DNA of 64,000 nt from Candidatus Opimibacter skivensis (GTDB taxonomy: Bacteria; Bacteroidota; Bacteroidia; Chitinophagales; Saprospiraceae), in the NCBI GenBank assembly GCA_016721905.1, contig JADKHH010000004.1:62001-126000 (forward strand). Reading direction: 5' to 3'. Numbering within the stretch: position 1 is the stretch's first letter; every line of letters begins with the position of its first letter. Below, piece after piece: positions 53,901-61,900 of this stretch. The position numbers and the translations under genes were made by a program. Below the pieces are notes generated by a model. That model worked only from the letters and a program-made list of their open reading frames with translations. It was not told the DNA's origin and ran no database searches.

Positions 53901-54046
53901 ACATCAATAAGCAGGGCGATCATAAGGTCCTGGGTGGACATGGAACGAATAATATGCAACGACGGGCATTATCCATTCGTGGTACATTGAGTGTCAGGGC
54001 GTCAGCCAATGAATATGAAGTGTTGTTGAAAAGGGATGAAATCTGA
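50942..54046 (+). CDS. Hybrid sensor: two-component propeller histidine kinase
   Basis: About 1034 residues from ATG at 50942 (MKYLPGCPEWKGRC, signal peptide before ATGQATGLS). Repeated Reg_prop blades (SFYTSEDGLPHKHVYDITQDDYGFMWIATRNGLVRFDGY and repeats near residues 130, 310, 500, 610) form a seven-bladed-like periplasmic sensor, followed by a Y_Y_Y domain (about 735-800), a TM helix (near 805-825), a DHp helix of the HisKA_3 kind with the His in SADLHDELGSVLTQIALQSDM (near 844) and an ATPase part. The G1 box is not DxGxG but NDINKQGDH; the N box ELFLIFKEAIHNIVKHS and the GGHGTNNMQRRA box remain. It phosphorylates one of the two regulators behind it. Confidence 0.85.
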   Translation: MKYLPGCPEWKGRCIRTGWLILLSLLFSSEATGQATGLSVSFYTSEDGLPHKHVYDITQDDYGFMWIATRNGLVRFDGYRFEDFTYAITGDNQLKGRMIYSLEKDRFGKIWIGYEEGVAVLDPFTGKATKQPLTGYNGVDPRVLWISIDQRGRKLISLVDDVLLCYDEDFRLVFSYELSIKNGKANPGLGVVLEDTDGTYWLPSYDYGLDHISAAGAFIEHYTFPEPVASATTFKTLTTNTGMVYTFPLGRRTEVGETNAPEIYPDDKNHVFMYRSYARPCRIPDRKGNEWIIDRDSITLKGPLLKKPLTFSLPYMEEFGQDHPMLNAFVGSDNTLWTASRKGIFKINYKPNPFRNYLNRDGLGITENGLSMRGMIEDAEGKIWVSLYPHTDRESIKRRNLFRIDPVSHQVETIYLHSRDTSQFRIHTLPLYKIIRQGSRFWATTGYTFIYQFDPKVLEIDAYKIPDTLLGAVTGILSISDSSLIFSTGIGSGIFRVTAEGKGIFKGLYDDSSGQIMEGINNFFEAGNKLIWAASNNGLFLLNAEGRILRSYALGDQSNVKLPALDINWVYPQPEQKIWLGSRHGLIMLDTIRGMTRLFTTDDGLPNNNVMSILPDESGSLWLSTDRGLSRFHPEHKSFVNYDVHDGLPHNEFNRMAALKSSNGRLYFGSLNGVTAFYPGEVDASLDQLMPLLTHYSYYQGRIDTVVNFDLQPDTSQTLEFTYLDRLFRFNFMLPSYRQPEKNRFLYMLEGWDKEWQSTNATHTISYNYLQPGEYTLRVKGAAAGYSWGLSEYRLSIVIRQAWYKTWWSISLGILAIGSFFYALYRYRLNALVRVQNIRNKISADLHDELGSVLTQIALQSDMVSRDIYSESEKQKELENIRDTSREAIHAMSDIVWSVSAGHDKTSSLLDRMRDHADLMLQPLHITPSFSVTGFHENKIMDNTLRQELFLIFKEAIHNIVKHSHPNYIDILLLNGPGGFEMRIRNDINKQGDHKVLGGHGTNNMQRRALSIRGTLSVRASANEYEVLLKRDEI

Positions 54047-54070
54047 TCGGGGTAAAAACGCACGGGTAGA

Positions 54071-54097
54071 TTTTCACCCTAAGATGTGATTTCCCGG
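54071..54097 (+). repeat. 27-base exact repeat, copy 1 (upstream of LytTR gene)
   Basis: Identical to 55464-55490: it begins TTTTCACCCTAAGATG and ends TTTCCCGG. Here it lies 36 bases before the LytTR start at 54133. It may be an operator; see findings. Confidence 0.85.
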
Positions 54098-54132
54098 ACC
54101 TTGAACAAACCTGACCTTTGAGAAAAAAGATC

Positions 54133-54537
54133 ATGATGAACCCGTCTTCCGCTTTGCAAAGTGCATTTGCCGGCCAGATGCTGAGACTGTTTTCCCGAAA
54201 TGAAATTCACCATGTGCCCGTTACGCATATCATCCGACTCGAAGCAGAAAGCAATTACACCTATATTTATCTGGTCAATCACAAAAAGTTTTTCATGGCC
54301 AACGTATTGAGTACCTATGAGTCCATTCTGGCTCCACTGGGTTTTATTCGCACCCACCGCAGCCACCTGGTGAATCCCATGTATGTCCAAACCCTTCAAA
54401 TAACAGGTGAAATGGTCATGACTGATAACAGTCGCGTAGAGGTAAGTCGTCGTAGGAAAAAAATGGTTAAAAATTTATTGGATGCAGGCCTGCGATATCA
54501 GGAAATGCCTTTTTTAACCCTTAGTGCAGCTTCCTGA
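54133..54537 (+). CDS. LytTR DNA-binding protein without receiver domain
   Basis: 134 residues from the ATG at 54133 (MMNPSSALQ). The LytTR domain spans about 30-130: ILRLEAESNYTYIYLVNHKKFFMANVLSTYESIL, FIRTHRSHLVNPMYV and RVEVSRRRKKMVKNLL. The usual response-regulator receiver is absent, so it must be controlled by an external partner or constitutively active. LytTR domains bind two direct repeats of about 9 bases. It lies 86 bases behind the kinase and 30 bases before the NarL-type regulator, and its leader holds a 27-base repeat that is also present before the S74 gene, a plausible target. Confidence 0.85.
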   Translation: MMNPSSALQSAFAGQMLRLFSRNEIHHVPVTHIIRLEAESNYTYIYLVNHKKFFMANVLSTYESILAPLGFIRTHRSHLVNPMYVQTLQITGEMVMTDNSRVEVSRRRKKMVKNLLDAGLRYQEMPFLTLSAAS

Positions 54538-54566
54538 TTAAGACAACATGAACACATAAAAATCAA

Positions 54567-55205
54567 ATGATCCGGATTGCCATCATTGAGGATGTTTCTG
54601 CGATTCGCCGCAGTCTTACCACGTTTCTCAACACAGAGAGCGGGTGTGAGGTCGTGGCGTCCTGCGAATCGGTTGAAGAATTTCTGGCGCTGGACGCGTC
54701 AGCCATACAGGTCAATGTGATCTTGTCCGATATCGGGTTGCCGGGTATGAATGGCATAGAAGGTATCAAGTTGTTTAAGAAATTGTATCCGGATGCGGAG
54801 ATCATCATGCTCACCGTGTTCCAGGACGAAGACCATATATTCAAGGCACTATGTGCCGGTGCCACCGGTTACCTGCTCAAGAGCACCCCATTGCCCCAGA
54901 TCAAAGAAAGCATCATCAAAATCAGCACCGGTGAGGTCCCGATGAGTAAGGCGGTAGCCCGCAAAGTCCTGGAACACTTCAATCCAAAACGCACCTACGG
55001 CAGTAAAGAGGATGAACTTACCGCCCGCGAAAAACAAGTATTGCAACTCATGGTAGAGGGGTTGAGTTATAAAATGATTGGCGCACGGCTGGACACCAGT
55101 CTTGACACCGTGAGATCACAAGTCAAAAGTATCTACCGCAAGCTTCATGTCAACAGTAAGGCGGAGGCGATTAGTATTGCGATACATCATAAGTTGAAGG
55201 GGTAG
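54567..55205 (+). CDS. NarL/FixJ-type response regulator
   Basis: 212 residues. The receiver (1-120) has the acidic pair near residue 7-10, phospho-Asp in VNVILSDIGLPGMNG (Asp54 region), Thr in MLTVFQ and Lys in LLKSTP. The C-terminal LuxR-type HTH (ELTAREKQVLQLMVEGLSYKMIGARLDTSLDTVRSQVKSIYRKLHVNSKAEAI) is complete. It pairs with the upstream kinase, the usual order for HisKA_3 enzymes. The stop (55203-55205) is followed directly by a heptamer array. Confidence 0.93.
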   Translation: MIRIAIIEDVSAIRRSLTTFLNTESGCEVVASCESVEEFLALDASAIQVNVILSDIGLPGMNGIEGIKLFKKLYPDAEIIMLTVFQDEDHIFKALCAGATGYLLKSTPLPQIKESIIKISTGEVPMSKAVARKVLEHFNPKRTYGSKEDELTAREKQVLQLMVEGLSYKMIGARLDTSLDTVRSQVKSIYRKLHVNSKAEAISIAIHHKLKG

Positions 55206-55330
55206 GGCAAGGAGCAGGGTGCAAGGAGCAAAGGGCAAAAGGCAAAAGGCTTTCTTTGTCATCTTAATTAACTGCTCACCGCACACCATTCACTGCACAC
55301 CGATCACCTCTTACGACTCACGATTCACGA
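55205..55330. repeat. Heptamer arrays after the response regulator
   Basis: From 55205, seven units GGGCAAG, GAGCAGG, GTGCAAG, GAGCAAA, GGGCAAA, AGGCAAA and AGGCTTT run with period 7 right from the stop codon. From about 55270 another set (CTCACCG, CACACCA, TTCACTG, CACACCG, ATCACCT, CTCACGA, TTCACGA) continues with period 7. Less regular TTCAC-type stretches follow to about 55465. This makes up most of the 327-base gap to the S74 gene. Confidence 0.8.
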
Positions 55331-55463
55331 TCTGCCCTCACCGATCACTTCTCACGTTCATCTCACACTCAATTCACTTGCTTACCTTCTTTTGTCCGTT
55401 ATTCGCTGTTCTTTATTCATCATTCCTGTACCTTTCTTCACTCTTCATTTTTCATTCTTCACT

Positions 55464-55490
55464 TTTTCACCCTAAGATGTGATTTCCCGG
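55464..55490 (+). repeat. 27-base exact repeat, copy 2 (upstream of S74 gene)
   Basis: Identical to 54071-54097. The start codon of the S74 gene (55533) is 43 bases downstream. Confidence 0.85.
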
Positions 55491-55532
55491 GCCCAATGCA
55501 GGGGCGAATTTTACAAGGTGAAAGCTTTTGCC

Positions 55533-57836
55533 ATGAAATCAGATCCATTTCTTCTTGCCGCCCTACTTTTCTTTTGCTGTGTTACAGGTCTGAGGTCCCA
55601 AAGTGTGGGTATCGGGACGTCAACTCCGGATACAAGTGCTCTGCTGGACATCGCGAGCACAGACAAAGGCATCCTGATTCCGCGCATGACGACTGTGCAA
55701 CGAAATGCGGTAACCTCCCCCGCGGTAGGGCTGATGGTCTATGATACAGACCTGATGGGTTTCTGGTATTACAATGGGACTGCATGGCAGTCGATGGGCG
55801 GGCCGGATGATAAGTGGAAGATGTATGGCAATACAGGTACCAATTCAACCCACTTCCTGGGCACGGCAGATGATCAGCCAATGCGGTTCAGGCTGAACAA
55901 TCTCAAGTCAGGCACCTGGGATGGAGCGAACCGGAATTACAGTATCGGAGTTGGGGCACTGGACAGTATCACCACAGGCAAAGGAAATATTGCCATCGGA
56001 ACAAAAGCTTTGTTTCGAAACAAGAATCTGAGTGGCCTGGTGGCCATAGGGGACTCGAGTTTATATACAAACACTACCGGGGTTCAAAACACCGCCATGG
56101 GGAGTAAAGCCCTGCGAAACAATACAACCGGCTCCAGGAACACAGCGAACGGCTTTCAGGCATTATCCAGGAACACCGGATCGGGCAATACCGCTGTAGG
56201 CAATTACTCTCTTCGCTTAAATACTTCGGGAAACAATCTAGTTGCCGTAGGGGATTCCAGTTTGTATAGCAACACTACAGGTTTTCAAAACACCGCTGTT
56301 GGTAGCAATGCTTTGCGCAACAACACTACCGGCTCCAGAAACACGGCGAACGGCTTCCAGGCATTATCCAATAATACCGGATCGGGCAATACCGCCATTG
56401 GTAACAATGCGCTTAGACTAAATACTACCGGCAATCGTCTCGTTGCCGTTGGAGATTCCAGTTTGTATAGCAACACCCTTGGTTTTGAAAACACCGCCGT
56501 TGGTATCAACGCCTTGAGAAGAAACACGATCGGCGAGCAAAATGTGGCTAATGGAGCTTTTGCATTGTACGCTAATACGACCGGTGAACTAAATATGGCC
56601 ACTGGGGCTTTTGCGTTGTATTCTAATACGACCGGAAGTCAAAATACGGCCAGTGGGGCAGGTGCGATGTATCACAATACCACCGGTGAAATAAATATGG
56701 CCAACGGGACAGGTGCATTGTATTACAATACGACCGGCAATAATAACACGGCCAATGGGAATTTTGCGTTGGCCTATAATGAGACCGGCTCGTTTAATGT
56801 GGCCAATGGGAATTATACATTATACTCCAATAGGACCGGTGAAAGAAATCTGGCTAATGGATATGAAGCATTATTCCAAAATACAACCGGCTCGTCCAAT
56901 GTGGCCTGCGGATTTGACGCGTTAAATGATAATACGACTGGTTCATTCAATGTGGCCATTGGAAATGGAGCGCTAAACCGTAACACTGTTGGATATCAAA
57001 ACGCTGCCTTTGGATATGAAGCAGATGTAGCTACAGTCAATCTGGTCAATGCTACCGCTATTGGAGCAAAAGCCTTTGTTGCCGATAGTAATTGCCTTGT
57101 ACTTGGAAGTATCGATGGGATAAATGGCGCTACCGAATCTGTAAACGTGGGCATCGGCATTACCGCCCCACAAACCAGGCTACATATTGTCGGAGGCAGT
57201 GATGCCAGCTACACCGCTACATCCGGGTACCTGGTTACAGGAGACGTTGCCACATCCAATATTATAATGGATGACAATGAGATCATGGCCCGAAATAACG
57301 GAGCTGCCGCTCCGCTCTATCTGCAGGTCAGCGGAGGAGACCTCAAAATAGGATCCGGAACGCCCAGTTATAAACTGGAGGTGGGTTCAAGTGAAGCCGC
57401 TAAAACCGGAGGCGGCGTGTGGATCGCCACCTCTGATGAACGACTGAAAAAAAACATACGCGCATTTGAAGACGGCCTTGACGTGGTGAAGCAGATCAGG
57501 CCTGTACAATTCAGCTACAATGGGCAGGCAGGCATACCGGATGATACATCGACCTTCGTCGGTATTATCGCGCAAGAACTTAAACCAGTGGCCCCGTATA
57601 TGATCGGAGAGTTTACCTATACCACGCCTGATGGACAAAAAGAAAACTACATGGACTATGACGGGACGGCGATGACGTATATCCTGATCAATGCAGTTAA
57701 AGAGCAGCAAGCCATCATCGATCAATTAAAGGCCAAACATCAAAACGAATTGGACGCCCTTAAGACAGAATTGAATATCATGAACACAAAACTGGATGCC
57801 GTTGCACAACTGGTGAATACATTACAGGAAAATTAA
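55533..57836 (+). CDS. Secreted YadA-repeat fibre with peptidase S74 chaperone domain
   Basis: 767 residues from ATG at 55533 (MKSDPFLLAALLFFCCVTGLRSQ, signal peptide). A region (SVGIGTSTPDTSALLDI) like the fibre at 6853 comes first. Residues about 150-500 are more than twenty turns of a 16-17 residue repeat of the form NTTGxxNTAxGxxAL, as in the trimeric YadA head. NVGIGITAPQTRLHIV follows, then residues about 630-740 have the S74 intramolecular chaperone with the cleavage pattern SDERLKKNI and IIAQELK, and a coiled coil closes the end. S74 domains trimerise phage tail fibres and are cut off by themselves. No T9SS end is present. It is a trimeric surface or fibre protein; likely a target of the regulators upstream. 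Confidence 0.85.
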   Translation: MKSDPFLLAALLFFCCVTGLRSQSVGIGTSTPDTSALLDIASTDKGILIPRMTTVQRNAVTSPAVGLMVYDTDLMGFWYYNGTAWQSMGGPDDKWKMYGNTGTNSTHFLGTADDQPMRFRLNNLKSGTWDGANRNYSIGVGALDSITTGKGNIAIGTKALFRNKNLSGLVAIGDSSLYTNTTGVQNTAMGSKALRNNTTGSRNTANGFQALSRNTGSGNTAVGNYSLRLNTSGNNLVAVGDSSLYSNTTGFQNTAVGSNALRNNTTGSRNTANGFQALSNNTGSGNTAIGNNALRLNTTGNRLVAVGDSSLYSNTLGFENTAVGINALRRNTIGEQNVANGAFALYANTTGELNMATGAFALYSNTTGSQNTASGAGAMYHNTTGEINMANGTGALYYNTTGNNNTANGNFALAYNETGSFNVANGNYTLYSNRTGERNLANGYEALFQNTTGSSNVACGFDALNDNTTGSFNVAIGNGALNRNTVGYQNAAFGYEADVATVNLVNATAIGAKAFVADSNCLVLGSIDGINGATESVNVGIGITAPQTRLHIVGGSDASYTATSGYLVTGDVATSNIIMDDNEIMARNNGAAAPLYLQVSGGDLKIGSGTPSYKLEVGSSEAAKTGGGVWIATSDERLKKNIRAFEDGLDVVKQIRPVQFSYNGQAGIPDDTSTFVGIIAQELKPVAPYMIGEFTYTTPDGQKENYMDYDGTAMTYILINAVKEQQAIIDQLKAKHQNELDALKTELNIMNTKLDAVAQLVNTLQEN

Positions 57837-58041
57837 TCCGCTTACATGGCTTAGCGGTAGCGAACAATATCTCAATAAAACAATAAACGCGCTGATTTGA
57901 TTTACAGCGAGCTATGAGTTATTGTTTAGGTCAATAATGGATTAGTTGCGCCGATCAGTAGATGGTGCCCTGCTCAAAGCAAGCAAAACGCTATGCTGGG
58001 CATTTGTTAAACACTACAACATTTGTTGTTTGATATTCGAT

Positions 58042-58190
58042 ATTCCTTATTAAAATAAAGAAACTACTGTCTCCCGACATTACTTCTACTTCTACTTCCT
58101 TGTTCACGCTTTCACTATTCGTCATTCGCTATTCCTTATTGAATTCAAGACCAAACTGTCTCCCGACATTACTTCTACTTCCTTGTTCCG
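58042..58190 (+). repeat. Direct repeat of about 89 bases period
   Basis: ATTCCTTATT begins at 58042 and again at 58131, and CTGTCTCCCGACATTACTTC follows both times near 58068 and 58156. The second copy lacks one TACTTC unit. It lies in the repeat-rich gap after the S74 gene (57837-58832), which has no gene. Confidence 0.7.
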
Positions 58191-58246
58191 TTTTCGCTTT
58201 TCGCTTTTCGCTTTTCACTTTTCACTTTTCACTTTTCACTTTTCAC
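58191..58246. repeat. Heptamer array in the repeat-rich region
   Basis: Exactly eight units of 7 bases: TTTTCGC three times and then TTTTCAC five times. There is no gene end within 300 bases. Confidence 0.88.
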
Positions 58247-58253
58247 TTCCTCC

Positions 58254-58383
58254 CGGATTGGCTCGCTGCGCTCGCCGATCCGGAGATGGGGAGCCGTAAA
58301 CCCTTTCAAAGCTTGCGCTGCGCTTGACTTTTTTGTTTTATACGCGCCGCTCAAGCGAGCTTGGCTGATAAATAAAAACGTCA
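58254..58383. repeat. Structured repeat copy A near tRNA-Cys
   Basis: It opens with CGGATTGGCTCGCTGCGCTC and contains GATCCGGAGATGGGGAGCC, which folds as a hairpin with a CGGA loop, then a variable part and GCGCTGCGCTTG. Copies B (58473) and C (58662) have the same frame with other variable parts. Confidence 0.8.
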
Positions 58384-58392
58384 AATGAAAAA

Positions 58393-58469
58393 GGTCCCCG
58401 GTTGCTGAGCTGTCGTACATGGTTGAGCGTTAGAAAGTCGAAGCATTAGGGGATTTAGGGGTAAAACGG
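58393..58469. repeat. 75-base dispersed repeat, copy 2
   Basis: It matches the reverse complement of 47985-48059 with about six differences and one insertion. It lies between structured repeat copies A and B, and its end (GGGGATTTAGGGGTAAAACGG) runs into copy B. Confidence 0.8.
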
Positions 58470-58472
58470 AAG

Positions 58473-58597
58473 CGGATTGGCTCGACGACTACCGTCGTTC
58501 TCGCCGATCCGGAGATGGGGAGCCCTAAACCCACGCAAAGCCCTGGCTGCGCCATTGGGTCTTTTGTTTTTTTACGCCACTTTTAAGAAAGCTAGCG
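58473..58597. repeat. Structured repeat copy B near tRNA-Cys
   Basis: CGGATTGGCTCG is followed by a small inserted hairpin (ACGAC-TACC-GTCGT), then CTCGCCGATCCGGAGATGGGGAGCC as in copy A, with CTAAACCC and a T-run afterwards. Its left side GGAAGCGGATT equals part of the tRNA-Cys 3' end. Confidence 0.78.
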
Positions 58598-58651
58598 ATT
58601 ACGAATTTGTTGCAGTCCCCTTTAGGGGATTTAGGGGCAAAAAGCGGATTT

Positions 58652-58782
58652 AGGTCGGAAGCGGATTGGCTCGCTGCGCTCGCCCATCCGGAGATGGGGA
58701 GCCGGTCACCAATTTCAAGGCTCTGCGCTGCGCTTGGGTTTTTTATTTTTATAAGGTTACTCAAGCAAGCTTGGCAACCTTA
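58652..58782. repeat. Structured repeat copy C, led by a tRNA-Cys 3'-end copy
   Basis: The first 16 bases AGGTCGGAAGCGGATT (58652-58667) are identical to 58833-58848, the 3' end of tRNA-Cys. Next come GGCTCGCTGCGCTC, CCCATC-CGGA-GATGGG and GAGCC. Then two pieces, TCACCAATTTCAAGGCTCT and TTTTTTATTTTTATAAGGTT, are inverted copies of the tRNA trailer between 58763 and 58832. The rest is a variable linker. Confidence 0.8.
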
Positions 58783-58816
58783 TAAAAATAAAAAAGCCCT
58801 ACCACGAATGTGGTAG
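58783..58816 (-). terminator. Intrinsic terminator of tRNA-Cys
   Basis: On the reverse strand CTACCAC-ATTC-GTGGTAG forms a 7-base-pair hairpin followed by GGGCTTTTTTATTTTTATA. It lies 17 bases after the tRNA end. Confidence 0.85.
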
Positions 58817-58832
58817 AGCCTTGAAATTGGTG

Positions 58833-58903
58833 AGGTCGGAAGCGGATTCGAACCGCTGTAGCAGCTTTTGCAGAGCTGTGCCTAGCCACTCGGCCATCCG
58901 ACC
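58833..58903 (-). tRNA. tRNA-Cys (anticodon GCA)
   Basis: On the reverse strand: acceptor GGTCGGA/TCCGACC, D-arm GCC/GGC, anticodon stem CAGCT/AGCTG with loop CTGCAAA giving GCA, T-arm AGCGG-TTCGAAT-CCGCT, and discriminator T. CCA is not encoded (TCACC follows). It reads UGC and UGU. Confidence 0.96.
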
Positions 58904-58909
58904 ATCTAG

Positions 58910-58954
58910 TTCGTTTGAATGGTCCCGGGTCCGGGGCCATCTGTATCAAACGAA
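58910..58954. other. Imperfect hairpin in the tRNA-Cys leader
   Basis: TTCGTTTGA at the left side pairs with TCAAACGAA at the right, and an inner ATGGTCCCGG pairs with CCGGGGCCAT. It lies between the tRNA and its TATATTTG box, with no T-run for termination. Confidence 0.55.
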
Positions 58955-58957
58955 GGG

Positions 58958-58965
58958 CAAATATA
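58958..58965 (-). promoter_or_regulatory. TAnnTTTG box for tRNA-Cys
   Basis: TATATTTG on the reverse strand is an exact -7 match 55 bases before the tRNA's first base. This places a leader that holds the hairpin. Confidence 0.5.
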
Positions 58966-58989
58966 GGGGTTTATTGGTTTTTCCGATTG

Positions 58990-61900
58990 TTATTGATGGA
59001 TATTGCACGTTCCGGCTACAAATAACTGAGCTCCAGGGGTATTGGTGATCAGGGATGCCCCTGGTACCGATGGGTTGCCTTCGATAGTGACGTTTTTAAA
59101 CTTGACGATCCCGGGGTTGTTGATAGCCCCACCCGACATCGAAGTACCGGCTGTGATCTTAACATCGACAAATTCTACCTGCGCCGAATTGCTAATCTCA
59201 AAGACCCTCGACCCGCTGCCAGTAATGTTGATGCTGGATCCTTCTGATTTGATGACCAGGTTTTTGTCAAGCACCAAAGGGGCTCCACCGACATTGATCG
59301 TCTGACCTGATAGCAGCCCGGCCAATCTGATCGTATCGCCTACCCCTGCACATGTAATAGCCGCCGGCAGACTCCCGAAACCTGTTCCTGATGTTTGATT
59401 GACAGTCAACTGACAATCCAGCGATCCACATACTTTCAGCCCCCAGGTACTAAGGCTACCCCCATCCTGATCGGCAATGTCCTGAATTTTTAATGTCCAT
59501 ATTCCTTCGGAATGCTTGCCATCAAAAAAGCTCAGGGTGTTAGTTGGTTTATACGTCAGTCCATCTGTAGGTGGACACGGCCAGTTACTATTAGCGGCTT
59601 CATCATCAAGTTGGATGCTGAAATTGTCATGATTATCACAAGGTCGATCCCATATCAATCGCTCAGAGGCATCAGGGGCAATAATTGAAAACTTCAGATC
59701 ATCGACCCACGAATGCGTCCCGGTGAGGTTTATAATGTTAATATCGGTAATGACCATGTCAAGCGGACAATCGAATATAGAAGTAACTATCGGTGCACCA
59801 CTGGATGGAATGTTGATGGGTACATTCGTACTCATCAGGGCCAGACAAGACACTGTGGTAAATGTAAACGCTGATGACCACACGCCATTGCCACATGTGT
59901 TGATTCCTTTGACTCTCCAATAGTATTGTTGGCCCACAATGAGCGGAGCAGTAATTTGAATTTTATCGATCGATGTGGTACCAGATGTAACAAGGTTTGC
60001 AAACAGATTGTCATAGGCCAGTTGATATTCATATTGTGTAGCACCTGCAAGTGTTTGCCAATCCAGCAATGGAGTGATGACTGCGTCTATTGAGTTATTA
60101 CCAGGACTCAACAGTGTCGGCGCTATGGTTGGTGGCTCTAACAAATTGATGGTAAAGACAGAATCTTTAATACCCGTGGTGCTCGTTGCCCTGACCAGTG
60201 GTGTATAGGTTCCGAATAATCCGGTCAGGTTTGAAATAGTCAATGTACTGTTCGATCCGGGCATGACAATCTGCGGATTAAAGGTCACGATAGAGCCCGG
60301 GGGTTTGTTAATCACACTCAAGGACACCGGATCTGTAAAACCAAATATTTGTCCTACCTCAACTGTAGTCTGCACTGCTCCGTCATTACATTCAGATACT
60401 GTTTTAGGATTTAAGTTTATCGTAAAATTGGGCAAGGCTTGCTCTATGGTGATATTCGCATTGTTGATATCAAAGAATATGTTGTTTGATCCCCGGATCA
60501 TAATACGACCTGTAGTGGTAACACCAGTAGGAATCATCACAGAAGCAGATCCATCGTTTGGTGTGTTTTGCAAAAGCATTGTAGGATAGGTCAACCCTCC
60601 ATCTGTGGATAACCGGATATCTACATTTGCACAACTGACAGGAGCCGCTGTTGTATTCGCCACGTTCCAGGTGATGGTTTGTGTTGAGCCTTCTGGCCAG
60701 GTTGTTGCTGAATTTTGTGAGCTTACCGTAAATGGTCCTGAGGTAGCTGTAACACTAATCATTGTATTGTCCTCATCCGTACATCCCCAAATGCCATCAT
60801 ACAAATCTCTTACTGTGACTCTGAATTCCATGTCTCTGGTAATAGAAGGTAATTCCTCCCAGGTAGGATTTGTTCCATTGATGATGCTGGTGATATTGGG
60901 AAAGTACCTCGTCGGCGATGATGTAGGCAACAGGCTTCTGAACAAGGGTCCGAATTGATTGGTAGATACTGGTGGCATGGCCGCTCCTACCTCCGGATCC
61001 CATTGTTCCCAGCAATAGGTCAGCGGATTATTATCAGCATCAGTTGCCGAAGCAGTCAAAACAAACGGTGTCGATATCGGAATGGTATAGTTCGGAACGT
61101 TAGAAACCACTGGCGCTGAATTGGCAGTAGAGATGATCGCTTCACAACTGGTTGAACTTATCTCCGCAGCTATTTCCTGGAGACTGATTCCGTGCATGTA
61201 GGCATCACTATTGCCTTGAACATCCGGTGAGCAAATACCAGCATACCCCATGATGGTGGATGCGCTACCTGGCTCCATGGCCGTTGCAGCATTTCGATTG
61301 CAGTTATTATTCTGGGTATGATTCCCTCCGAATTGATGGCCTAATTCATGCGCCACGTAATCGATATAAAACGGATCTCCTGTGGGTGGATTCAGACCGG
61401 TTGCCCCGCGAGCCTTATTTCCACTACTACAGAGGACCCCCAATCCTGCACAACCTCCACTTCCTACGCTGAATACATGACCAATATCATAATTAGCACT
61501 CCCGATTACATCGGTAATGGTTGTTTGATTTTGCCCTAATTGTGTACACGCATCCCCTGAATATGGATCAGCCCCTGAATCGTAATAAAATATCGAAGAG
61601 TTGTTTCCAATGAGTATAAGTCTGGTTGAAAAATCAGTTTCATATACATCATTTACTCTATTGACCGCAGTGACTACCTGCGCCATGACAAGCGCGGATT
61701 GTGATGATGACATTGCTCCGAAATAATTACTATACTCTCCTGTAGTCGCCACCGCGAGACGATAGCTTCTGAACTCACAATCTCCAACGATGCGCTGCTC
61801 ATGGTGTGTCCCTCCATTAAAATCAGCTCCCTCCGTTCCACAGATCCAATCTATTTCTCTTGAATATGTTTTAGCATAATACACCAACCGGTTTGCCATA

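Noticed and set aside
53384..53959. 191-residue reverse frame
   Set aside because: Shadow of the kinase's DHp and ATPase region, which has clear motifs.
55533..57836. Prophage origin for the S74 protein
   Set aside because: There are no other phage genes around it, the protein has a signal peptide, and its neighbours are regulatory genes.
58100..58816. Small open frames in the repeat region (for example 58100-58327, 58525-58764 and 58607-58816)
   Set aside because: They read through repeats and hairpins, with low-complexity translation and no support.
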